Below, one piece after another: positions 22,112 through 33,475 of a DNA stretch of 64,000 nucleotides. Numbering within the stretch: the stretch's first letter is position 1; every line of letters starts with the position of its first letter. The DNA is taken from NCBI GenBank assembly GCA_001599815.1, contig BCIA01000002.1, forward strand, positions 5,367,626 through 5,431,625, in the 5' to 3' direction. Position numbers and translations under genes: made by a program. The notes under the pieces were generated by a model that had not been told where the DNA came from, searched no databases, and was given only the letters and a program-made list of their open reading frames with translations. The DNA comes from Furcasterigmium furcatum. Taxonomy: Eukaryota > Ascomycota > Sordariomycetes > Glomerellales > Plectosphaerellaceae.

Positions 22112-23916
22112 GGTTGCTGGCGGCGGTGGGTGGTTGAGGATGCGAGCGATGGACTTGTTTGTTACTGGCAGTGAGCGAGTGACGGAGAAGATGCAAGATG
22201 CGGATTACAAGGCGAACCAAGACAACTAGAGCTGCAGAACGACCAAAAGCGAGCGAAGTCGAACCGAAAGACTCGTTCTCCTGAGAAGAACAAAAGATGG
22301 AAGCTCTCGAGGCCCAATAGCGGTGGTGGATGAGAGAAGAGGAGGAGGGAAGAGAGAGACGCGCGTGAGATTGAGATGGCGGGCGCAGGCGCAGAAATGG
22401 ACATGGGAAAGAGCATCCTTGGATGAATGCCGAGACTTTAGCCTCCATTGGCAACGCGCAGAGGTGGTGTTGGCGGTCTTGGTTCCTGTTTCTGCTCCGG
22501 GGCAGCTCCTGCCAGTGAATGGGCGTGCCAAGCAGGCGCCAAGCACCAAGTCGCCAGTTGCTGCTTCCCAGTGGGACGCTTCATCATCGATTTCCAGGTT
22601 TGCCCATCCGAGGCTTCCAAGTTCCATCCCACCTCAGGTCAGACACGAAGGTGCCGCAATTCGTCAGTGAAGCCGCGTGGGTCCAGCCGTCCATCCCATC
22701 TTGATGAGTACTCTCCCCAGGCATTGCGCTGTTATCAACATATCGACAAGAGCAGGTCAAGATAGGGTGAAACAACGACAATCTCACGTCCGCCCTCCCT
22801 CGTGGGGTAATGACGTTGCAACGGCCGGGGACGAGTCCATTGGACTGATCAACAGGGACAGGGGCCGTCCGTGTGGCTCGCTTTATGCTTAACCTTAGCA
22901 CAGCCCACCACCACCCCTGAATCTCGAGCTACGGGAGCTGGCAGACCACTAATATCCCGCATATGCGCCAGAACCTCAGATCCAGCACCCGCTAAGAAAG
23001 CCACTCTTTTCTCCCGGCGCGATGGACACTGACACTCATGGAAGACTTCACCTGGACAAGCTGGAACACTTCCATGTTTCTCCACCTTACTCATGAACTA
23101 CTCCCACATCCCACACATTGTCTTAGACGTCAGGCATCAGTGTCCCGGGACAATTCCTCCAGCACACAAGCCCGAGCAGTCCGTCTTGTCAGGGGTGAAT
23201 GCCAATCCTCGGTCAATTTCCTGGCCACACTCGCAAATGAGCCAAGTCTGACAAGTCGCCCGAGGACCGATCTTGACCCTCCAGCCAGATCTCCTGCTCC
23301 ACGTATTTGATATGCATGGACCTCCCATATAAACGATACTGTCGCGGCCCATGCACTTGTCAAATGGTCACCACAGCGCGGGGCATACCCTGCCTGGAGC
23401 CCCAGGAAACATGTCACGATGACCTCCCGCCCATAAGCAAACACCAGGAAACGGACTCTGTGATCCAACTGTGCCCCTTTCGCCTGAAAGAATGTACCGG
23501 CATGCTGCCATCCGGAGCCTACCTAGCCCCTAATGCTCTACACCTTCCTCGTCTCTCATCGGCTCTTTGAAGCCACGAATGCCGCTGTCATGTAGATATG
23601 CCTTCCCAAAGTGTTTAGAATACAGCCGCCCGCGCTCTCATCCCCTGATGCTGTTCCGCCTCTCGCTTGTCTGGCTTCGCTGCGACTTGGTCGGCCGCAG
23701 CCCGCTCGACCCAGAGCTGCGCGACTTGCGTCGCTCGCGCAGCGCAGGGTCCCTCCTGACGAGTCGAACACTTGTCACCTTTGGATGGCAGACCGACGGA
23801 GCAACCCCCGGCGTGCTCACGCCGCTGCCCCTGTTGCGCCTTTCCTGCGGCGCAGGCAGTGTTGCCGGCGCCGTCCCTTCCTTGCTGCGCTGGAAGTATC
23901 CCGCACAAGCTTCCTC
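22112..23916. other. Intergenic: GH72 promoter and BZZ1 3' region
   Basis: 1.8 kb without a supported gene. The first 300 bases upstream of the GH72 start are A/G-rich on the plus strand, that is, a pyrimidine-rich leader for the complement-strand gene. Short frames near 23611-24072 overlap the BZZ1 end and carry no domain. Confidence 0.5.
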
Positions 23917-26287
23917 CTAGACGACCTGTACGTAGCTTGCCGGCACGCTCTTGGTCTGTCCGCCCTTTTCCACCTCCACCCATCCGTCCCCGGGGTCCTC
24001 CTTAATCAGCACGAACCGCTCGCCCTCGGCCATCGAGTGCTCCGTGTCGCTCTGCGCCGCGTACTCGTATAGCGCCTCGACATACCTCAACTTCTTCGCA
24101 CCTCGCCGGGGCGCCACCGCCGGGCCCTTCTTCTTCGCCGGCGCCGTTCCGATCGACGACCCCGAGTTACTGTATGTCGATTCCGGTCGCGCCGAAGCCC
24201 CCGTGTGTTGCGGCACAACAGCGGCGGGAGGAGGCGCGGCCGAGATCTCCATGTACGCCGCGGGCACGATGCCTTCCTTGTACCCAGCACGCACCTTGAC
24301 CCAGCCGGTACCATCTATGAAACATGATTAGCATGCCGACCCCTTACGTTAGGCAGGACAAAGCTTACCATCAGGTTCGAGGATCACAATCTCACGCCCC
24401 TCTTGCACTGACAGCTCCCCATCACCCGTCGCCTCGAACGTGTAGAGCATCTTGCCCTTCTGCTTGTCCGCACCCCCTGACGAGCCGTTCGTCGCACTAC
24501 CAGGCAACTCGCTAATGTATGCCGTCGGAGGAGGTGCCATGACACGCGGGCGCCCTGCTGCTGCCTTTGGTGCTGGGGCCGGAGCTGCTGGAGGAGGGGC
24601 CTCGCTCGGCGCTTCCAGCTCAGGCGTCGACTCCTCGACCGGCGTTCGCGACGTCGCCACCGAGATTCCGGATACCGATCGTCGTGCGCTGTGTGCATAC
24701 CCAGAGCTCAGCGAGTTCATCGTGTTCGTCCGACTGAGGTTGGGCAGCTCCGCAGTCTGGCTGTGCCCGTTGCTGGGCTTGAGCAGCGAGTTCGCCGCCT
24801 CCTGGCGCTCGGCCTTGAGCTTCTTGCGATCCTCCTTGGTCTGCTCTCCCGGACAATCCGCCGGCACCTTCATCTCGCACTTGCTATGGCACGTGTATCC
24901 GCAGTCCCTGCAGTCGAATCCCTTGGCCGACAGACCCCAGATCCTCTCGCCGCAAAGGTCGCAGTTGGTAGGGATCTTGAACGTTTGTCCCTTGAAGTTG
25001 TGGTTCTTCGCGCCCAACGTCACATCACCGATGACCGAGGTGATTGTTGACGTCTGAACCTCCACCATGACCCTGGACCTGTCGACGTTGTGCAGGTCCT
25101 CCTGCATGGCGAACAGCTGTGTCACGACCGCCACCTCGTCCTTCTTCTCGGTCCCGTTCCGAATGTTGTTCTTGACCCGCTTAACACCTTCGACATCTCT
25201 CCTAAGTTTGTCGACGTTTCGGCGTAGATCGCCGAGCTGGCTCTTCGATTTGCCCAGAACATTCCGCAAGAAAACCTGGGCCATGTCGTCGATGACCATG
25301 CGATCATCGTCGTGCCAAACGGGGCTCGCCTCAAAGGCCTTGTCTGCGGGTTCCTGCCAGTTACCGATGTTGTGGCGCATGTACATCATCGAGTCGAGGT
25401 GAGGCTGGTTCCGCGTGATTTCCGACGCGAGGTTCTCCATGAAGCCGTGGCCTTCCTTGAGCATGCCGGACTCCAGCTGCGCCGCCACCGTCCAGAGCCC
25501 GTTCAGCTTTATCGTCTTGAACTCGCACAGGTCCTGTAAGCTGTCCAAGACCTCCGGCACGTATTCGTGATAGTACTGCTCCTTGAGCTTGTTGGTGACG
25601 TTGATGGCGATGAGATACGTGTTCTTCTGGTTGTTCATGTCGTACAGCTGCTGCTGGTATGCATTCTGCGCCTTTGACTTGTCGTAGGACGACTCGGCCT
25701 TCTTGCGCTTGCTCTCGACCTCTTGGCAAACCGAATCGTACTTTGCCTTGTCCTTGCGAAGTTCGGCATATGCGGAGTCCCGCTCCTTCTCGAGCTTGTC
25801 GGCAAAGCCGTCGTGTCGCTTGCGCAGCTCCTCGAAACGGTTCCCGATGTACTTGAGCGGTTCGGCGACCTGCGAGATGAGGTTGTTGGCGTACTTGTCG
25901 TGCTGTTCCGCGCGGTGCTCGAGGGTGGTGAGCTGCGTCGTCCACGTCGTCACCGAGGCACTCTCGAGGGAACCGGGTGTCATGGATGGGGTGTCGCCGA
26001 CGCTTAGAGCCGCGGTTTTCCGGTTCTTCTTTTCGAAATATTTCTTTGCCAGGGCGTTGAGCTTGCCGGCGTATTCTTTTTCGATGGCGCTCCGCTCGCG
26101 GTAGAATGCTTGGATGTCTTCGAGCCAGGTGATGCCGTGGCCGGCCCAGGCACTGGCCGGCTTGTAGCCATCCTGCAGGAGGGTCGTCAGCAAAGGAATG
26201 TCTCAAGGAGGGAGGACAGCCTGGACGGGGGACAGCGCGTGCCTTCAATTCGGCCCCGAAGGTGGGCAGAGCTTCCACTTCAGCCAT
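23917..26287 (-). CDS. BZZ1: F-BAR/SH3 actin-endocytosis protein Bzz1
   Basis: Three exons on the complement (26243-26287, 24369-26172 and 23917-24314) give 748 residues. Bzz1 works with the WASP/Las17 complex to promote Arp2/3 actin assembly at endocytic sites. Domain order matches the family: F-BAR at 1 to about 270 (HGITWLEDIQAFYRERSAIE), coiled coil, C1 domain at about 402-454 (HNFKGQTFKIPTNCDLCGE, CRDCGYTCHSKC), a low-complexity linker, SH3-1 at about 588-640 (MLYTFEATGDGELSVQEG) and SH3-2 at about 692-748 (ALYEYAAQSDTEHSMAEGER) ending at the terminus. The second intron splits SH3-1. The first intron appears to use a GC donor (AAG|GCACGC ... CTGCAG|GATGGC); this join gives GAELK-DGYKP, as in relatives. 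It is divergent from DBP5. Confidence 0.93.
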
Positions 26288-27393
26288 GTCTGCGGGCTTT
26301 GTAGCGTCGTCGGATCATGCAGCGGGCGGCGACAGGATCCGCGATGCTCCGTCTATTAGCCAAGCGGATGCTACGGCAGAGGATGTCTAGCTTCGAGGAG
26401 GCGTTTGCTCAAGTGATGTCGACGCTGAAAGGAAGCCCGAAGGGTCACAAAGGTAACTCGAGCTCTCTCCAGTTGTGGCTTGCGCCGCGGGCCGTGAGAG
26501 GGCGAGGTCGGGCTATTTATGTACAACTTTCGGCTGTCGTGCGCAAATCGCTCACTCGACAGGGTCTCGTGGCGGCGTTGGGAGAGATTGAGGCCAAGGA
26601 GGGTGTTCGTGAAAGGAGGACAGACGTCGTCAGCCGTCTACGTCTAGTATTGGGAACGTCAACCGTCCGTGTTTCCTCCGAAGTCGACAGGTCGGGTCCC
26701 TCCCTCACTGGAGAGGGCCCGTCCAGCCACGAGGACCGGACCCCAACCGAATAGGGGGGCTCTCAGTGGAGGACACCCTGTTTTTCCGGCGGGGCATTGG
26801 GCGCAGCCACCACTGGAGCTGCTGGAAATGCGCCCGACTGTGGGGGAAAGGCGGTCCGGCGCCCATGGGAATTCGGGCTAGCCACAAGAGCACCCGAAGG
26901 GGGGAAGGAAGGATCCTGGAAGGTGAGGGGAATATCCGTGATTATATAAGCAGGAGCTCTCGCTTTGTGCCTGCCCTTGTTCCTCGAGTCGCCTGCCCCG
27001 CGCCTCGGAACGCGCCTTCCTCAGGCAGCCCCACCATCGAGCCTTCCGTCACTTTTCCATTGTTGCTGCACCTGCCTGAACTGACCGAGCTTCAAAGAAC
27101 CTAGAAAGTTGAATACTTTCCCACCCGCCCTCTCCCCTCCCCTTATAACTGCGCTGCCTGGCCGCGTCGCAACCTCTCCCACTCTTCGCAAGCTCCAGAA
27201 GCTTTACTTCACCTTGTAAGCCATATTCTATTCAGCACGAGGCTTGCTTCACACTCGTCACCCGCGGCACATCCTCCCGTCGTTCCTCCCCCAATTCACA
27301 ACATCGTCGCCACATCGCACTGAAGCCACCGCTCCGTCTCCCGCTAACTCGCCCTCAAAGCTCTCTCCCTCTATACTATTCGCCGCCGCCGAA
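26288..27393. other. Divergent promoter region between BZZ1 and DBP5
   Basis: 1.1 kb shared by two housekeeping genes. A TATATAAG sequence lies at 26943-26950, some 445 bases before the DBP5 start. From about 27120 onward the sequence is C/T-rich, as in fungal leaders. Reading frames here show no domain. Confidence 0.55.
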
Positions 27394-28966
27394 ATGTCCG
27401 ACCTCGCCAGTCGCATTACCGACCCCGCTGCCGCTGCCGACAATGGCCAGCTCGACGGCGCCCAGGATGGCCAGAACTCCGGGCTGGTCGACAACAGCTA
27501 CGACGTCGAGGTCAAGCTGGGCGATCTTCAACAGAACCCTGACAGCACTCTGTACTCGGCCAACACGTTCCAAGACATGAGCCTTCCCGAGCCTATCTAC
27601 AAAGGTCTCCTCGCGCTTGGTTACCACAAACCGTCCAAGATCCAGGCTAAGGCACTTCCCCTGATGCTTTCGAACCCTCCCCGACACATGATCGGTCAGT
27701 CGCAGTCCGGCACAGGCAAGACAGCCGCATTCGTCGTCACTGTCCTTTCGCGGATCGACCTTTCCCAGCCCGACCAGCCTCAGGCTATTCTTCTCGCCCC
27801 CAGCCGAGAGCTCGCGCGTCAGATTGAGGGCGTCGTGGCTAAGATTGGACAGTTCTGCGAGGGCTTGAAGATCGCTGCCGCCCTGCCCGGCGCCCTGGAG
27901 CGGGGTGCCCCCGTCCGAGCCAATGTTGTCGTTGGCACTCCGGGCACCGTTCTGGACATCACGCGACGCAGGCAGCTCGACGTGTCCAAACTGCGACTGC
28001 TCGTTATTGACGAGGCGGACAGCATGTTGGACCAGCAAGGCCTAGGCGAGCAGTGCGTGCGCGTCAAGGGGTGAGTTACACGAGCATGTTCCGATTCATA
28101 CGTGGTGGAGGTTCTAACACCCTTCAGCATGCTTCCCAAGAACATTCAGATTCTGCTCTTTTCGGCCACCTTCCCCGACAAGGTTATGGGCTTTGCGGAG
28201 AAGTTCGCCCCCGGAGCCGATCAGATCCGCCTCAAGCACACCGAGCTCACCGTGGCGGGAATCTCTCAGATGTACATCGACTGTGATAGTGACATTCAGA
28301 AGTACGAGGTTCTCGTCAAGCTCTACGGTCTGATGACCATCGGCTCCTCCGTCATCTTCGTCAAGGTGCGTCGTGGCGTCTTTGGGTTCGCTCACGAGGA
28401 AAATGCTGACTTTTCTCCAGACCAGGGAGAGCGCCAACGAGATTCAGAGGCGCATGGAGGCTGATGGCCACCGCGTTGCCGCCCTGCATGGTGCTTTCGA
28501 TGGCTCCGACCGTGACCGCCTGCTGGAAGAGTTCCGCTCGGGCCGTTCCAAGGTCCTCCTCACGACCAATGTATTGGCTCGCGGCATCGACGTGTCCAGC
28601 GTGTCCATGGTCATCAACTACGACATCCCCATGAAGGGCAGGGGCGACACGGAGCCTGACCCGGAGACGTATCTGCACCGTATCGGCCGTACCGGTCGCT
28701 TTGGCCGCATCGGCGTCAGTATCAGCTTCGTCTCCGACAAGCAGAGCTACACTGCTCTTGCGCACATCGCCGAGATGTATCAGATTGATCTGGTCCAACT
28801 CGACACCACTGATTGGGATGCTGCGGAGGAGGCCGTGCAGAAGGTCATCAAGTCGAACCGCGCGAAGGCCGCCTTTGCCCCCAGCGCGACGGATGCGTCT
28901 CTGTCGGGTGCGGCTGCTGCCCCGGCCCCCGAGGAACCCACTGCCCCTGCTGGCCAGCCCGAATAG
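27394..28966 (+). CDS. DBP5: DEAD-box ATP-dependent RNA helicase Dbp5
   Basis: Three exons (27394-28070, 28128-28365 and 28421-28966) encode 486 residues. Dbp5 remodels mRNPs on the cytoplasmic face of the nuclear pore during mRNA export, activated by Gle1 and IP6, and also acts in translation termination. Helicase motifs are in order: Q-motif region (GYHKPSKIQAKALP), motif I SQSGTGKT with K109, PSRELARQ, GTPGT, DEAD at 206-209, SAT, ARGID and HRIGRTGRFG. Dbp5-specific segments match the yeast protein closely: YDVEVKLGDLQQNPDSTLYS before the core, and MLDQQGLGEQCVRVKG. The C-terminus adds an Ala/Pro-rich tail (APAPEEPTAPAGQPE) absent from yeast. The in-frame ATG at 27394 is the first methionine that gives a family-like N-terminus. 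Confidence 0.97.
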
Positions 28967-30513
28967 TGGACGCGCGGCACGCTTGCGTATTGAGGTTGAG
29001 CGGGAGGAGACATGAAGCCTCCGGTTTGAGGACCTCGGCGGAGGTCAAATGTGTGTGGGAATAAGCATGAGGCGGATGGAGGTTGAGGTCATCGTTGAAC
29101 CGACAGGGGACACTTGATTATGAAGCAGGTCTCCCATCTGAGACTACAGCACTAGATACCAAAAATGCGACGAAGCGAGGTTAGATAATTCTCTGAGATC
29201 TGCACCTGAGCCGGAAGGCAGACGTGAACACTGATGGAATGTGCAAAGGAGCATTGAACGATTATACCAACGTCTGGAGGTCGAGCGACGGGGACAGAGT
29301 TGAGACGACACGTGCCGGGCCGGCTGAGTCATCAGGGCGTGTCGCCGGCCATTGGTTGTGTCTCAAGGGGGCAGGCGCTTGCGCCGCGCTTAACTTATTT
29401 TTAAACCAGCCATCAAACGTCAAACGTCGTCCAACCGTGACCATCCATCTTGCATCTCCCCATCGGCGCATACGGCCGATCTCGACCCTTGGGCCAACCA
29501 TGAACCACACACTGGCGCCTGGCTGATCTGCACGATTTTCTGGGCGAGTGCCCCGGATCTCTTGACGTACCATGTAGACGAGACACCGTCGCCCCCGAAA
29601 CGAAGCATGTCGACCAACCAGGAGGCGTCAGCCAAGTTTTGACGGGTTATTCTGGGCATCAATCGTTTGGCCATTCAGTTCAGCTAGGTCCCCCTCAGTG
29701 TTCCTGGGACCTGCATCACGGCTGCAAGGGGACTCGACCGTCGCTGCTCAGGCTGAGATGTCCCGCGTCTTGGCGACTAGCTGGCAACTGATGCGATGCC
29801 CGAGAATGTCCCGCAGGCGGCGTCTCGGTTCGCGTAGAAGCACCACGGGGGCGGGCGCTAGCATTGCAGAACGATGACGATGTGGGAAATGGGATACCGA
29901 CCGTTGGCGCTTCGCCCACGATGCGTATTGGCGACAGCGGGCTTGCAGCCTGGGGGCAATCTGCCCCCGTGTTTGGGATCATGACCACATCGGGCTGGGG
30001 GTTGCACCCGGCGGCACGATGATAGACGTCAGTCGTGGGCAGCCCGGAGCCGCTGCCGAAATGGTTCTTTCTTCAAACATCCCCCCAGATCTCCGGGCGT
30101 CTGGGACTGTTCCTCTCTCCTTTCCTCGTCACATCGTCTGTCACCGTTTCCTTGACTTTCACATTCAGCGTTCTCGTGGGGTTTCCGGCTTTTCTTTGTC
30201 TGTGTGTAGACCTTTACATCTCCTTGGGACGTACTTTCACTTTTTAGACGACTCTTTTTGTTTCATCCTCCGACCTGAGATGCCGGCCGTCTTCTTGACC
30301 TGCGACTGAAAGACCTTGTCTCGTATCACTTACTGCTCGACCCGTCAGCATATGTTTCTCGAAGGCTTCGACAGCCTCGAGCTCTCCTAATCATACACCT
30401 CGTTTGATCCCAAGCTGGACCTCGCCTCTCACCGCATGAAGGATGGGACGGATATCCAGGTATGTCCTTGTTCTCATGCAAGCTGTGTCTGCCCTGGACT
30501 TACACGCCGATAG
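28967..30513. other. Intergenic upstream of the CFEM-like gene, with probable leader intron
   Basis: About 1.5 kb with no supported gene. A C/T-rich leader lies at about 30100-30300. A good intron (GTATGT donor at 30460, TAG acceptor ending at 30513) ends exactly before the ATG at 30514. It either lies in the 5' leader or separates an eight-codon first exon starting at ATG 30436. Confidence 0.55.
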
Positions 30514-33475
30514 ATGTTCCAGTATAGAGTGGCTATCAAGCCACTGCTCTGTCTCCTCCTGTGGTCGATCACATTCGCCAACTTTGCCTCCGCTCAGGGC
30601 GACTTCGAATACTCCCGCGAACTCGCGCAGTTCGTTCCCGAATGCGCAAGCAACTGCTTCGTTGCTTTCCTCAACTCCCACTTCGGCCAGATATCTTGCG
30701 ATGAATCGACTCTCGATTGTCTCTGCACAGGCAGAGGGGCTGGTGGTTTCACGGTCGGCGAGGGTGCCGTCCAATGTGTAGAGGCGGAGCAGCAGGTTGG
30801 ACTGTGTCGTGATGAAGTTCTTCGAGGTGGTAAGTGCTTTAAACCGCCCGATCACCAAGTCGTCTCTCACACGCTCTGTAGATGCAGCCCAGAGGGCATA
30901 TTTCATGTGCTCGGGTCAGCGAGACGCCGTGCAACCGACTCATACTGCTCTCGAGGCGACCTATTTGAGGACCGGGACGGCTGGAGGTGTGATTCTCGCC
31001 CCTCCGGAAACTCAGACGCCAACCTCGACGACCTCGACGACTTCGACACGATCGTTGCCCACAACCTTGGTCACCGCAACAAATAGCTTCACCTTCTCGA
31101 CGACCACAAGGCTCTTTGAGACCCGGACTACAGCTTCAACCTCTACTTTCCAGTTCACACCAACTGCCGAGCCAGAGGAAAGCCAGTCAACATCCCCCGA
31201 GTCCTCAGATGAAGGCTTCGGCACTCAGCAAGTCATCGGTCTGGCAGTCGGAGTCTCAGGGGCCATCGGTCTTTTGCTTGCTGCCTTCCTATTTGCTAGA
31301 TGCAGGAGAAGGAAACGCCTTGACGCCGCGGGCCCTCTGGCCATCAACGAGAAGCCCAGCCCAGCCGGGCCTCGTCGAGGACCAAACGAGGGGAGCATCA
31401 TCCATATCAGCCCGCCACTACCGGGGCGCTCGCCAGGAGTTCCGCCTCCTCCTGTTCGCTCCAGAGGGACTATGTGGCCCGACATGATCGGCATGGCCTT
31501 CTCACGTCCTCAGAGCGGTGCACCTTCGAATCTCCCCTCGCCTCACTACAGACGGGCCTCGAAGCTTCTGCCGCCGAAACCAACGGCTGTGAGACCATTT
31601 TTGACCGTGGATATTCCGCATATCAAGTTTACAGACTCTCCACCAGAACGTCAACTGCCCATGCCATCGACCGGATTTGGCGGACAGCCGCCGATGCCAA
31701 CTCAGGCGACAACCGCAGCAGCAGTACCAAATCTCCCTCCGCCAGTCCGCCGATCTGATCGCAATAGCACCATGACTGAGTTTGAGGAGGACGGCATCCT
31801 CAGTGCGTACGCCAATTCCCAGCCGGCGTCCCAGATCTGGCGCCCTCCGCAGTCCGATCCCCGGTCTGCGACGACGTACTACGTGGCTGATGGCTCTGGA
31901 AACTGGGTCTTGGGACGCCCGGATCTTCCCAGCCAGGCATCGGCAGCGGTTGAGCTGGATGCGGCCACTTCAGCAAACAAAGGACCCGCGATACCTGTGA
32001 TCAACACGACCATGGCGTCTCAAGTTGGCATCGGTCACGGCAAAGGAAGCCCAATCGCTCCGTCAGCACCGCAAGGCCCGGCCCGGCCAGCTGCGGCGGC
32101 GAGTCTTCTACCTGCCGCCACTATCATGACTGCAGAGGGCAAGCCCATGAGCCGATCTTCGAGTGTCTACTCTTCGGACAAGCAGGCCCAGAATGCAAAG
32201 GCTGCTGGTGCCGCCGCAGCTCATAACGTCCCAGCCATGAGCTTCTCGCACCCCGAGCCTCCTCGTCGGCGAAGCAACAGCGTCAATAATCGGAAAGCCC
32301 ATGAGCGCGGGGAGAGTCAAGACGGGCTCCTGAGGCACGAGTCCTACAAATCCCATGGGTCTAAGGACTCTGTTACGACACTTGCAAGCTCTGCCGGCGG
32401 CATCGAAGACGAGCCTGGCCACATTCTTGATCAAAACTTGTCACCTGTCGTCGAATCGCCCGAGGCCATCGCGGAACAATATCATCGGCGGTCTCAGACG
32501 CAAGGGCCCCAGATGTATGGTCTTGGTCTGCAGGTTCGCCCACCGCCGGTGCGACCTGGCCATATGTCGCCGCCAGTTCAACCCAGCCCCCTTGAAGGGC
32601 CCGGCACAGCGACCTTCGACCAATTCCCATACCGGCAAGGCAACGGCGCCAACCTGCCTCCGAGATACCACCCAGGAATGGTGCGGCCAGAGAATAGAGA
32701 CTACCGTGAGCCCTACGCAGGGATGCCGCGGCGCCCAGATCCCTCACAGTTCAAGACAGGCTCCCCCAACCTTCCGACGATGCGTATCGTGGCACCATCT
32801 CACACATCCTCTCTGACGTCTCCTTATCCTTCGCCTCTCCGCCCCCAGAGGCCGCCTATGCAAAGGGGGCCTGCGCCGTACCCTCATCCACAAGCTGCGA
32901 GAAACTATGCTCAGCCCGAAAGACCAGGTCCTCCGGCTGGTGGGCAGACACAGTACACCGCGTACCGACCACAGGCTGCCGGCATTCATCAAGCTCTCTG
33001 GGGCCAAGGACCGCCAGTTCCCAACGAGAACCAGTTCGGCCAGGCCAGAGAGCAAAGCTGGCGACCAGCACCGAATCGCCAGCCACGCCCTGATGAGCAC
33101 CTGGGCCAGCTACAGCATCAACTCAGGCAGCCCAACTCACAACGAGACGGCCCATACCCGCAGCACATTGCCTCCCAGCAGACGAGACCCAGCATGCCTG
33201 CATCGGGGCACTCCGGCGGCTCCGCGTCCTGGTCTTCTACCTCGTCGTCACTCGCTGCGAAGCGGATTGGCAGTGAGCGAGCAGCGGCCTTGGCGGTGCA
33301 GACAACAGGCGGCAAGAGCAACGACCCGCGGTGGCGACCATGGAACGGCGACCAGCAGAGCGGTGGCGGGTTGTCCAGCAACGGACAGACACTGGCTCCG
33401 CCGCAGTCGGCCGGCTGGCAGCCCCGGCTGACACCGACGAGGAGGGGAGATGACCTCTTCCTGCATTTGCAATGA
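30514..33475 (+). CDS. CFEM-like membrane protein with long proline-rich tail
   Basis: Two main exons (30514-30829 and 30882-33475) give 969 residues. Residues 1-27 form a signal peptide (LLCLLLWSITFANFASA). The ectodomain has eight cysteines (44, 48, 62, 69, 71, 88, 98 and 115) in the C-x3-C ... D-C-x-C ... order of a CFEM domain, though the spacing before the seventh cysteine (nine residues) is wider than the usual three or four. A Ser/Thr-rich, probably O-glycosylated stalk follows, then one transmembrane helix at about 222-245 (VIGLAVGVSGAIGLLLAAFL) and a basic RCRRRKR anchor. Some 720 residues of disordered Pro/Ser/Gln-rich cytoplasmic tail complete the protein. CFEM proteins act in haem or iron uptake, adhesion or signalling; this topology suggests a sensor or scaffold, which is inference. 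An upstream ATG at 30436 could add MKDGTDIQ. Confidence 0.8.
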
